Positions 1-6,379 of a DNA stretch of 6,759 nucleotides are shown here, piece after piece; within the stretch, counting starts at the first letter, position 1, and every line of letters begins with the position of its first letter. The translations under genes were made by a program, and so were the position numbers. The notes beneath the pieces were generated by a model. The model saw only the letters and a program-made list of their open reading frames with translations. It ran no database searches and was not told where the DNA came from. The DNA comes from Chloroflexota bacterium (lineage in GTDB: Bacteria > Chloroflexota > Dehalococcoidia > SHYB01): contig JACQEE010000086.1 of assembly GCA_016200725.1 (NCBI GenBank), forward strand, positions 1 through 6,759, in the 5' to 3' direction.

Positions 1-2
1 AC

Positions 3-200
3 TATAGCGATGACTGGTCGCGGCTGGCGTGGCTCATGGTGCGCGGTCGTGCCGACGTTGTGCCTGCGGGCCGCGAGCGCCCAGACGCCCTGCGACTCCT
101 TCGTGCCAAGTATCCGCAGTATCGAGCGATGGCGCTCGAAGACCTGCCGCTGCTGGCGATCACTCCACAGCGCGTTGTCGCCTGGGGGAAGATCGGCTGA
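3..200 (+). CDS. PPOX-class F420-dependent oxidoreductase, C-terminal fragment (5' end outside window)
   Basis: The frame is open from the left edge to a TGA at 198-200 and gives 65 residues, so only the C-terminal part of the gene is here. Near the start it reads DDWSRLAWLMVRGRADVV, and further on KYPQYRAMALEDLPLLAI, ending in VVAWGKIG. These blocks match what I know of the C-terminus of the TIGR03668-type PPOX-class F420-dependent enzymes: small split-barrel proteins of roughly 130-150 residues, related to pyridoxamine-phosphate oxidases. They bind the deazaflavin F420 or a flavin and reduce largely unknown substrates in the cytoplasm. The cofactor-binding N-terminal half is missing, so the F420 assignment rests on family resemblance of the tail. 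The gene points the same way as the flavin oxidoreductase 82 bases downstream, but a promoter lies between them. Other ORFs here (10-258 +, 29-220 +) are arginine/serine/cysteine-rich shadow frames. Confidence 0.8.
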   Translation, partial: YSDDWSRLAWLMVRGRADVVPAGRERPDALRLLRAKYPQYRAMALEDLPLLAITPQRVVAWGKIG

Positions 201-216
201 CTCCGGCGATGCGTTG

Positions 217-245
217 TTGACTCACTCGATGCCCTCTGTTGTAAT
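217..245 (+). promoter_or_regulatory. Probable sigma70-type promoter for the LLM oxidoreductase gene
   Basis: TTGACT at 217-222 (5 of 6 to the -35 consensus) and TGTAAT at 240-245 (5 of 6 to the -10 consensus) are separated by exactly 17 bases. This lies in the gap between the PPOX fragment and the LLM oxidoreductase. Transcription would begin near 252, giving a leader of about 30 bases that carries the ribosome binding site. A match this good is uncommon in DNA of this GC content. It suggests the oxidoreductase can be transcribed independently of the upstream gene. No operator-like repeat is evident around it. Confidence 0.6.
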
Positions 246-271
246 GCGCCTGCCTTGATTCACTTATCCCT

Positions 272-276
272 GGAGG
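272..276 (+). promoter_or_regulatory. Ribosome binding site GGAGG for the GTG start at 283
   Basis: GGAGG lies 6 bases before the GTG at 283, an ideal spacing. It fixes the GTG as the start: the protein then begins MKFGLFYE, the usual first beta strand of luciferase-like proteins. Confidence 0.75.
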
Positions 277-282
277 CTTGCT

Positions 283-1389
283 GTGAAATTCGGCCTGTTC
301 TATGAGATCTGCGTGCCGAAGCCTTGGACCGCCAACAAAGAGGCGCAGATCATCCGCGACGTCATCGAGCAGGTCAAGCTGGCAGAGGACTCCGGCTTCG
401 ACTACGTGTGGTTCACAGAGCATCACTTTCTCCAGGAGTTCTCGCACTGCTCCGCGCCTGAGGTGCTGCTGGGAGCGCTGTCGCAGGCCACGTCGCGGAT
501 CCATCTCGGCCACGGCGTCGTGCTCACGCCGCCGAAGTACAACCACCCTGCCCGCATCGCCGAGCGCATAGGCATGCTCGACATTCTGAGCAATGGACGT
601 GTGGAACTTGGGACTGGCCGCTCGATCACCCCTACCGAACTCGAGGGCTTCGACATCGATGCGAACGAATCGCGCGATATGTGGTTGGAGGGCACGCAGT
701 TGCTGGTAAAACTTCTGACACAGGAGAACGTGACGTTTGAAGGTAAGTATGTGCGCATGCCCAAGCCGCGTACGGTGATTCCACGCTGCGTGCAGAAACC
801 CCACCCTCCGTTGTGGCTCGCGGGCACTTCGCCGGACAGCGCCCAGCGCGCCGCACGCAACGGCCTAGGCGTGCTTTTCTTCGCCTCGGGCATCGCCCCC
901 GAGTTTCTCGACGATAAGGTGAAGATCTACCGGAACGAGATCAAGAATGCCCAGCCAGTCGGCGGCTTCGTGAATAACCAGTTGGCGGGTTTTACGAGTG
1001 GCCTCTGTGGCGAAGATGACGCCGAGACGAAGAAGACCGGCGGCGCGGCAGCCTTCTGGTACAACATGAAGGGCTTTAGCGTCTCCCGCTGGCCGAAGGG
1101 GCAGCAGCCGCCGCGCACGTATGAGTACACCAAGGACATGTGGACCGGAGAGGAGCAGGCCCGCGCCGGGGGTTACGAAGCTATGATCAAGTCCGGTACC
1201 ATCATGGTCGGCGACCCGGAGTCCTGCTCGAGGATCGTGAAGCGCTATGCAGAGGTAGGCGTCGACCAACTCATCATTCATATGCAGGCCGGTGCGCCCT
1301 CGAACGAACGCGTCAAAGAGTCAATCCGCGTCTTCGGCGAGCACGTGATTCCTCGCTTCAACAAACAGGCGGTCAAGGGGAAGAAGTAG
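283..1389 (+). CDS. LLM class (luciferase-like) flavin-dependent oxidoreductase
   Basis: The 368-residue product is complete and of usual length for a single-domain bacterial luciferase-like monooxygenase/F420 reductase (TIM barrel, PF00296), a cytoplasmic enzyme using FMNH2 or F420. It begins MKFGLFYE (strand 1). WFTEHHF at residues 43-49 is the typical active-site loop, close to the LuxA pattern. LGHGVVLTPPKYNHPARI at 75-92, followed by ERIGMLDILSNGRVELGTGR at 94-113, matches the conserved 'P.R.AE..A.LD.LS.GR...G.GR' region. PPLWLAGTSPDSAQ at 175-188 and MVGDPE at 308-313 are the late barrel motifs, followed by GVDQLIIHMQAG at 326-337. The GTG start is set by GGAGG six bases upstream and a promoter lies in the gap before it. 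A small ORF begins 77 bases after its stop. The neighbouring PPOX fragment makes F420 a possible cofactor, but FMN monooxygenase activity is equally likely. The substrate is unknown; SAR202-type Chloroflexota and Actinobacteria carry many such paralogues. Confidence 0.93.
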   Translation: MKFGLFYEICVPKPWTANKEAQIIRDVIEQVKLAEDSGFDYVWFTEHHFLQEFSHCSAPEVLLGALSQATSRIHLGHGVVLTPPKYNHPARIAERIGMLDILSNGRVELGTGRSITPTELEGFDIDANESRDMWLEGTQLLVKLLTQENVTFEGKYVRMPKPRTVIPRCVQKPHPPLWLAGTSPDSAQRAARNGLGVLFFASGIAPEFLDDKVKIYRNEIKNAQPVGGFVNNQLAGFTSGLCGEDDAETKKTGGAAAFWYNMKGFSVSRWPKGQQPPRTYEYTKDMWTGEEQARAGGYEAMIKSGTIMVGDPESCSRIVKRYAEVGVDQLIIHMQAGAPSNERVKESIRVFGEHVIPRFNKQAVKGKK

Positions 1390-1466
1390 GCAGCGGCGGC
1401 CAAGCCCCTCGCCGGTATTTCGCCTCCTGCTGTACCATTGCGTGCGGACGAATCGCGGAGACCGGT

Positions 1467-1706
1467 GTGTACAAAGACGTTCCCGACGCCCTGCACTTGG
1501 CTACCACAGTGGCTTGTTCGACAGCGCGCGCCCGCGAGTTGCTCGTCACCCCGCGGGGGCTGAATAGCTGGCTCACCGTCGAGGCTGACATCGCCTCGGC
1601 GATCGGGGCACCGGTGCGGCTGCGCCTCTCGGCGCGAACGCTGCGCAACTTGGCATCGGTAGTGAACGAAGGCCGGGACCTGCGCAGCAAGCCGGTCGCG
1701 CCCTGA
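1467..1706 (+). CDS. Hypothetical small protein (79 aa), tentative
   Basis: I do not recognise this ORF. A GTG at 1467 is preceded by GGAG at 1457-1460 with 6 bases between, and the frame runs to TGA at 1704-1706. The product, starting MYKDVPDALHLATTVACS, has a normal-looking composition: an Ala/Leu-rich first third, a middle with LNSWLTVEADIASAIGAP, and a basic stretch RLRLSARTLRNLASVVNEGR. It reads as a soluble, probably mostly helical protein with no signal peptide, membrane segment, metal cluster or catalytic motif visible. Its third codon positions are mostly G or C, like the true genes nearby. The antisense ORF over the same bases (1373-1690) is rich in Arg and Ser and looks like a shadow. 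It could be the second gene of a transcript with the LLM oxidoreductase, a remnant of a longer gene, or non-coding sequence. Its end lies 2 bases from the end of purL on the other strand. Confidence 0.5.
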   Translation: MYKDVPDALHLATTVACSTARARELLVTPRGLNSWLTVEADIASAIGAPVRLRLSARTLRNLASVVNEGRDLRSKPVAP

Positions 1707-1708
1707 AT

Positions 1709-3898
1709 CTAGGCCGCGAGGCCGCCGCGCCAGGCCTTCGATAGCGCATCGATGGGGAGCCGGACCGCGTCGCCGATGGCCAACTCACGGCCGCCGGCGA
1801 AGCCGAGGCGGGTGAGCGGGACGTTCGCCGCCTTCGCTTTCTGCTCCAGCCAGCGCAAGTTCGGCCCGTCGACACTCACGATGATGCGCGACTGCGCCTC
1901 GCCGAACAGAGCGGCGTCGGAGCGGCCTGTCGAGGGCAGCGTTAGCGCGGCGCCCATCTTGCCGGCGATGCAGGACTCCGCCAACGCAACGGCGAGGCCG
2001 CCGTCCGAGCAGTCGTGGGCCGACTTGAGTTTGCCCTCGCGGATGGCCTCCAGCACGAGGCTTTGCAAGCGCTTCTCGAGGTCGAGATCGATGCGCGGCC
2101 TGCCGGCCACCTGGCCGTGGATGAGTTCGAGGTACTCGCTGGCGCCGAGCGTCGAGATGTCTTGGGACGTATCGCCGAACAACAGCACGATGTCGCCGGC
2201 GTCCTTGAACCCCGGCGTACAGCGGCGGTCAATGTGTTCTGTTAGCCCAAGCGCGCCGACCATCGGCGTCGGGTAGATCGCTTCGCCGCGGCTCTCGTTG
2301 TAGAGGCTCACGTTGCCGCTGATCACCGGGGCGTTGAGAGCCTCGCAGGCCGCGGCCATGCCTGTGATGGCCTGCTCCAACTGCCACTGGACGTCCGGCT
2401 TTTCCGGGTTGCCGAAGTTGAGTCCGTCGGTGATCGCGATCGGCTCAGTTCCCACGCAGACCACGTTGCGGCAGGCCTCAGCGACGGCGATAGCGCCTCC
2501 CTGGTAGGGGTCGAGGAAGACGTAGCGGCCGTTGCCATCCACCTTGAGCGCGATGCCCTTCGAAGTGCCCTTGATGCGCAGCAGCGCCGCGTCTGCCCCT
2601 GGCGCGATCACGGTGTTGTCGATTACCTGGTGATCGTACTGACGGAAGACGCTCTCTTTGCTCGCAATGTTCGGGGATGCAAGCAGCCTGAGGAGGACGT
2701 CGTTCCAGTCCTCTGGCTGCTCGAACTTGGAGAGGTCCATCTCTTGCAGGCCTTTGAGCCTGGCGGGTGGCTTTCCGTGCACCCGATAGAGCGGCGGATC
2801 CGACAGGATCTGCACCGGCAATTGCGCGACCTGCTCGTGCCCCTCGAAGATGCGCGCGAGGCGGTCGTCGGTGATTTCACCGATGATCGTCGCCTGGAGA
2901 TCCCACTTGTCGAAGATCACGCGGACGGCCTGCTCGTGCCCAGGCTTCACCGCGACGAGCATGCGCTCCTGCGACTCCGAGAGCATGACCTCGTATGCCG
3001 TCATGCCCTCTTCGCGCCGCGGCACCTTGCGGACGTCGATCTTGTAGCCAGTCCCGCCCTTCGCGGCCATCTCGGAGACAGCGGAGGTGAGGCCGGCCGC
3101 CCCAAGGTCTTGCATCGCCTCAATGTGGCCCGTCACCGCAAGTTCGAGGCACGCCTCGATGAGGCACTTCTCGAGGAAGGGATTGCCAACCTGAACCGCC
3201 GACCGTAACTCGCGTTCTTCCTCGAATGCGCGTGAGGCCAGGCCAGAGGCGCCGTGGATGCCATCGCGGCCTGTGTCTGAGCCGACGATCATGAGTACGG
3301 AACCTGGGCGCTTCGCACCGGATGGCATGACGCCGTCGCGGGGCAGGATGCCGACGCACATCGCGTTGACGAGAGGGTTCTCGCCATAGCATTCGGCGAA
3401 CATCACCTCGCCGCCGACATCCGGGATGCCGAGGCAGTTGCCGTAGCCGGAGATGCCCGAGACAACGCCGCCGAAGAGGAAACGGTTGCGAGGCGACGTG
3501 AGGGGGCCAAATCGGAGCGAGTTCAGCAGTGCGATGGGGCGAGCACCCATCGTGAAGATGTCGCGCACGATGCCGCCAACGCCTGTCGCAGCGCCCTGGT
3601 AGGGCTCGATGGCCGACGGGTGGTTGTGCGACTCGATTTTCATCGTGATCGCCAACCCATCGCCGATGTCTACGGTGCCTGCGTTCTCTTCGCCAGCGCC
3701 GACAAGTATCCGTGCCGACTTGGTGGTGAACTTCTTGAGCAGCAGTTTGGAGTGCTTGTAGCCGCAGTGCTCCGACCAGAGCGAGCCGATCATTCCCAGC
3801 TCGACGAGGTTCGGCTCGCGGCCAAGGCGTTCGAGGATCATCTCGTACTCGGCAGGCGACAGGGCAACGTCGTCGAGTACTTGCTTGGGGACGGGCAT
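1709..3898 (-). CDS. purL: Phosphoribosylformylglycinamidine synthase subunit PurL (small type)
   Basis: The 729-residue product is the usual size of the small-type FGAM synthase synthetase subunit. This enzyme converts FGAR, ATP and ammonia to FGAM in step four of cytoplasmic de novo purine synthesis. Visible motifs in order: WSEHCGYKHSKLLL at residues 41-54 and ESHNHPSAIEPYQGAATGVG at 89-108 (catalytic-site histidines and ATP/Mg site), GIPDVGGE at 157-164, MQDLGAAGL at 262-270 and SESQERM at 307-313. The second AIRS-like half has VFRQYDHQV at 417-425, DGLNFGNPEKP at 491-501, SGNVSLYNES at 527-536 and HDCSDGGLAVALAE at 628-641. No glutaminase domain is fused, so it must work with separate PurQ and PurS, neither of which is in the window. 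The ATG at 3898 is chosen because AGGAG lies upstream (3909-3913) and because few residues precede the conserved core. The gene is divergent from the amidohydrolase and tail-to-tail with the small ORF. No frameshift or missing key residue is seen. Confidence 0.97.
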   Translation of the reverse strand: MPVPKQVLDDVALSPAEYEMILERLGREPNLVELGMIGSLWSEHCGYKHSKLLLKKFTTKSARILVGAGEENAGTVDIGDGLAITMKIESHNHPSAIEPYQGAATGVGGIVRDIFTMGARPIALLNSLRFGPLTSPRNRFLFGGVVSGISGYGNCLGIPDVGGEVMFAECYGENPLVNAMCVGILPRDGVMPSGAKRPGSVLMIVGSDTGRDGIHGASGLASRAFEEERELRSAVQVGNPFLEKCLIEACLELAVTGHIEAMQDLGAAGLTSAVSEMAAKGGTGYKIDVRKVPRREEGMTAYEVMLSESQERMLVAVKPGHEQAVRVIFDKWDLQATIIGEITDDRLARIFEGHEQVAQLPVQILSDPPLYRVHGKPPARLKGLQEMDLSKFEQPEDWNDVLLRLLASPNIASKESVFRQYDHQVIDNTVIAPGADAALLRIKGTSKGIALKVDGNGRYVFLDPYQGGAIAVAEACRNVVCVGTEPIAITDGLNFGNPEKPDVQWQLEQAITGMAAACEALNAPVISGNVSLYNESRGEAIYPTPMVGALGLTEHIDRRCTPGFKDAGDIVLLFGDTSQDISTLGASEYLELIHGQVAGRPRIDLDLEKRLQSLVLEAIREGKLKSAHDCSDGGLAVALAESCIAGKMGAALTLPSTGRSDAALFGEAQSRIIVSVDGPNLRWLEQKAKAANVPLTRLGFAGGRELAIGDAVRLPIDALSKAWRGGLAA

Positions 3899-3908
3899 GC
3901 GGCGTGGA

Positions 3909-3913
3909 CTCCT
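3909..3913 (-). promoter_or_regulatory. Ribosome binding site AGGAG for purL
   Basis: Reading the minus strand, AGGAG sits 10 bases before the purL ATG. The spacing is a little long but workable, and it supports the ATG at 3898 as the start. Confidence 0.5.
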
Positions 3914-3931
3914 GAGTGCCTTGGGAAATCC

Positions 3932-3940
3932 ATCCTAGCA
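3932..3940 (-). promoter_or_regulatory. Possible extended -10 promoter for purL
   Basis: On the minus strand the bases read TGC followed by TAGGAT. TAGGAT matches the -10 consensus at 4 of 6, and TG in the right position makes an extended -10. Transcription would start near 3925, about 27 bases before the ATG. No acceptable -35 is present 16-18 bases upstream, so this is a weak call. I see no PurR-like or purine-riboswitch structure in the short gap. Confidence 0.28.
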
Positions 3941-3978
3941 GATTGTGACGGAACCTCGCACGGGGCTTGCTTACGCTC

Positions 3979-3984
3979 TATAAT
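3979..3984 (+). promoter_or_regulatory. Perfect -10 box TATAAT upstream of the amidohydrolase
   Basis: TATAAT matches the sigma70 -10 consensus exactly and lies in the gap between purL and the amidohydrolase. The expected -35 region (about 3955-3961) is poor, so an activator may be needed if this is a real promoter. Transcription would begin near 3991. That leaves a leader of about 20 bases containing the AGGAGG at 4001-4006, and it would exclude the TTG at 3967 as the start codon. Confidence 0.45.
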
Positions 3985-4000
3985 CGCACCGCCCCGCCGC

Positions 4001-4006
4001 AGGAGG
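4001..4006 (+). promoter_or_regulatory. Strong Shine-Dalgarno AGGAGG that decides the amidohydrolase start
   Basis: AGGAGG is a perfect Shine-Dalgarno. It ends 5 bases before an in-frame ATC at 4012, the codon where homologues usually have their initiator methionine, just before PYRVISADSHV. No ATG, GTG or TTG lies at a usable distance downstream. Confidence 0.7.
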
Positions 4007-4011
4007 CTCTC

Positions 4012-5109
4012 ATCCCATACCGCGTTATCTCCGCCGATAGCCATGTCATCGAGCCTCCGGACACCTTCGCGCCTCGAGTGCCGGCGAAGTTGCGAGAGAA
4101 AGCGCCTCGGGTCGTGTCGCTGCCGGATGGCGGCGAGTGTTGGCGCGTCGACGAGGAGCAGGGGACGTTCGGTCTCGACACCGCAGCGAAGTTCACCTAT
4201 AAGCAATATCGGCCGCGCGGTCTGCGCTTCGCCGACGTTGCTCGAGGCGCATGGGACCCGAAGGCGCACGTGAAAGACATGCGCAAGGACGGCGTGGACG
4301 CGAGCGTTCTCTATCCTGGCATGGGCTTTCGCCTGTACAACATGAAGAATGCTGAGGTGCGTGTGGCCTGCATCCGCGCATGGAACGACTGGCTCGCTGA
4401 GTTCTGCTCTCATGACCGCGCGCGCCTCGTCGGGCCGCCGCTGCTGCCGACAGAGGAGGAGACGATCGAGATGGCGCTGACGGAGCTAAAGCGCACGATC
4501 CGAGAGCACAAGATCACGACGGCGCAGATGCCCATCTTCCCGCACCGACGGTACTACGAGCCTTTCTACGATCCGCTGTGGGATCTCGCTCAGCGCGAAG
4601 GCATCTCGCTGGCGATTCACCGCGGTGTGCAACGGCCCTTCGCTTTTGGCGGCTCGCGAGAGGGGCCGTGGATGGCGAACCAGGTCATGCGAGACTTTTC
4701 CTACACGATGCCTGTCGCCGACCTGATCTTCGGCGGCGTCTTCGACCGCTTCCCTCATCTGGTTCTCGTTTCCGCCGAAGGGCGCACTGGCTGGCTTGCC
4801 CACTTTGTGCAGCGCGCCGACGAGTCGTTCCGCCGTCATCGCTACTGGCTGAAGTTGAGCCTGAAGCGCCTGCCCAGCGAGTACGTGAAGGCCAACGTTT
4901 ACTCAACGTTCATCGAGGACCGCGTTGGTATCGAGATGCGGCGGCTCATCGGTGTCGACAACCAGATGTGGTCGTCCGACTACCCGCATAGCGACAGCAG
5001 TTGGCCGCATTCGCGCGAACTCAATCGCGTGCAACTGAGAGGCGTGCCCATGCCGGAGAAGCGTAAATTGCTCGCGGAAAATGCGGTACGGCTGTACCGG
5101 CTGAATTGA
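4012..5109 (+). CDS. Amidohydrolase family 2 protein (ACMSD-like metal-dependent hydrolase/decarboxylase)
   Basis: The product is 365 residues counted from ATC 4012, typical of PF04909 TIM-barrel enzymes. These cytoplasmic enzymes use a divalent metal to hydrolyse or decarboxylate carboxylic, often aromatic, substrates. It opens with YRVISADSHVIEPPDTF; the ADSH motif at residues 8-11 stands where the family has its first metal ligands. A histidine in SLAIHRGVQ (H203) and an aspartate in WSSDYPHSDSSWP (D323) are the expected further metal and catalytic residues. VSAEGRTGWL at 253-262 is the typical 'E..GW' strand. The frame is open back to a TTG at 3967, which would add 15 residues, but that start overlaps a TATAAT box and has no convincing ribosome binding site. 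AGGAGG instead points to an AUC start at 4012. The gene is divergent from purL and converges on the CoA-transferase 24 bases downstream. The substrate is unknown; the company of flavin and CoA enzymes hints at catabolism. Confidence 0.9.
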   Translation: MPYRVISADSHVIEPPDTFAPRVPAKLREKAPRVVSLPDGGECWRVDEEQGTFGLDTAAKFTYKQYRPRGLRFADVARGAWDPKAHVKDMRKDGVDASVLYPGMGFRLYNMKNAEVRVACIRAWNDWLAEFCSHDRARLVGPPLLPTEEETIEMALTELKRTIREHKITTAQMPIFPHRRYYEPFYDPLWDLAQREGISLAIHRGVQRPFAFGGSREGPWMANQVMRDFSYTMPVADLIFGGVFDRFPHLVLVSAEGRTGWLAHFVQRADESFRRHRYWLKLSLKRLPSEYVKANVYSTFIEDRVGIEMRRLIGVDNQMWSSDYPHSDSSWPHSRELNRVQLRGVPMPEKRKLLAENAVRLYRLN

Positions 5110-5133
5110 CGGAGCGGAGAAGCGCGGCACCCT

Positions 5134-6378
5134 CTACTCAAACACGCCCTTGCTACGCAAATCGTCGACCTCAGCCTGCGACATACCCAGCACTTCCTGG
5201 ATCACATAGTCCTGGTGCTCGCCGAGCAGCGGGAACCGGCGCAGGTCCGGCTCGAGATTGGAGAAGCGGAACGATGGCCGGCTGTACGTCCGCAACCCCA
5301 TGACCGGGTGCTCCATGCGGCGCAGGTGGTCGCGGTGCTTGAGTTGCTCGTCACGGTGCAGGTCTTCGCCTTTCTCAACCACCGCCGTTGGGACTCCGGC
5401 GCGCATGAGGGTATCGACTGCGGGGTAGACCTCGCGCTGCGACGTCCACGCGCCCACGATCTTGTCCAACTCCGCCTCGTTGGCCTTCCGCCCGAGCAGC
5501 GTTGAGAAGCGCTCGTCGGTGGCGAGACTCGATTGGCCGATGCCGTGGCAGAGGTTGCGCCACTGCGCATCGTTCCAGATTGTGATCGCAACCCAGCGGT
5601 CGTCGCCCTGACAGGGGTAGACGTTGTGTGGCGCGGCACCGGCCTGGCGATTGCCGTTGCGGGACATCACGCGGCCGTTCACGGTGTAGTCGAGGAATGC
5701 GGGGGCGAGGAAGTGGATCGCCGCCTCGAGCTGCGCGAGGTCGAGGTACTGCCCGCGCCCGGTGCGCTCACGGTGCCGCAGCGCCGCGGCAAGCGCGGTG
5801 ACAGCGAACCAGGGCACCACCATGTCCGTGTACGGCTCGTTTGGCCCGGCAGGCGGCTTGTCAGGCCAGCCCGTCAGGTTGTCGAGGCCGGCGAGGCCGG
5901 AGAGCGTGCGGCCGAAGCCTACGTGTCCGGCGTACGGGCCAGTTTGCCCCTGCATCGTCAGGCTGGTCATGATGAGGTCGTTGTTGACCTTGACGAGGTC
6001 GTTCCAGCCGAGGCCCCACTCGTTCATCACGCGGGCGCTGAATGACTCGGTGACGATATCGGAGACGGCGACGAGCCGTCTCGCCACCTCGCGCGCCTCC
6101 GGCTTCGAGAGGTCAAGGCGCACGCTCAACTTCGACGTGTTGTGGTTCGCGAAGTAGCCGCTCTTGTTGACGCCCGGCTTGCCTTCGTGGAACGGGAATC
6201 CGAGGCGGCCGCCATCGAGGCGCGTGCGGCTCTCGATTTTGATTACCTCGGCGCCCATGATTGCCAGCATCTTCGAAGTGACAGGGCCAGCGACCGCCCA
6301 GCAGAAGTCGGCGACGCGGATACCGCTGAATGGCAACGGCTTCTTGCTTGCGGTGGCAGTCGGTTGCGCGAGGGTCAT
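5134..6378 (-). CDS. CaiB/BaiF (type III, formyl-CoA transferase family) CoA-transferase
   Basis: The 414-residue product is complete and of normal family length. Such enzymes move CoA from one acyl-CoA to a free carboxylate through a covalent aspartyl intermediate, as an interlocked cytoplasmic dimer. The opening GIRVADFCWAVAGPVTSKML (residues 19-38) and GAEVIKIESRTRLDG (42-56) form the CoA-binding fold. Further motifs are HNTSKLSVRLDL (79-90), SDIVTESFSARVMNEWGLG (106-124) and TSLTMQGQTGPYAGHVGFG (138-156). EPYTDMVVPWFAV (181-193) carries the probable catalytic Asp185, followed by HRERTGRGQYLDLAQLEA (202-219). DERFST (288-293) and GVPTAVVEKGEDLHRDEQL (328-346) belong to the small domain. 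The ATG at 6378 is one base after the stop of an upstream CaiB/BaiF gene. GGGAG at 6388-6392 on the minus strand, inside that gene's end, is its likely ribosome binding site. This tight coupling suggests two subunits of one enzyme. Donor and acceptor cannot be told from sequence. Confidence 0.94.
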   Translation of the reverse strand: MTLAQPTATASKKPLPFSGIRVADFCWAVAGPVTSKMLAIMGAEVIKIESRTRLDGGRLGFPFHEGKPGVNKSGYFANHNTSKLSVRLDLSKPEAREVARRLVAVSDIVTESFSARVMNEWGLGWNDLVKVNNDLIMTSLTMQGQTGPYAGHVGFGRTLSGLAGLDNLTGWPDKPPAGPNEPYTDMVVPWFAVTALAAALRHRERTGRGQYLDLAQLEAAIHFLAPAFLDYTVNGRVMSRNGNRQAGAAPHNVYPCQGDDRWVAITIWNDAQWRNLCHGIGQSSLATDERFSTLLGRKANEAELDKIVGAWTSQREVYPAVDTLMRAGVPTAVVEKGEDLHRDEQLKHRDHLRRMEHPVMGLRTYSRPSFRFSNLEPDLRRFPLLGEHQDYVIQEVLGMSQAEVDDLRSKGVFE

Positions 6379-6379
6379 A

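Noticed and set aside
160..804. A 214-residue minus-strand ORF over the start of the LLM gene
   Set aside because: It lies antisense to a clearly recognised protein, and its Arg/His-rich translation matches no family I know. It is a shadow of GC-rich coding.
865..1281. A 138-residue minus-strand ORF inside the LLM gene
   Set aside because: It is fully antisense to the conserved LLM reading frame, with no ribosome binding site support.
1390..1466. Possible terminator or regulatory element after the LLM gene
   Set aside because: I found no stem-loop with a T tract. Only the GGAG assigned to the following small ORF stands out.
2630..3208. A 192-residue plus-strand ORF opposite purL
   Set aside because: It is the complementary frame of purL codons, rich in Arg, Leu, His and Asp as expected for such a mirror. 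The purL motifs are intact across it.
3838..4413. A 191-residue minus-strand ORF across the purL-amidohydrolase gap
   Set aside because: It overlaps both the purL start and the conserved N-terminus of the amidohydrolase and shows no family motif.
5110..5133. Possible terminator between the converging amidohydrolase and CoA-transferase genes
   Set aside because: The 24-base gap has no GC-rich hairpin followed by a T run on either strand.
5533..6045. A 170-residue plus-strand ORF opposite the complete CoA-transferase
   Set aside because: It is a Val/Glu/Arg-rich mirror frame of a well-supported gene.
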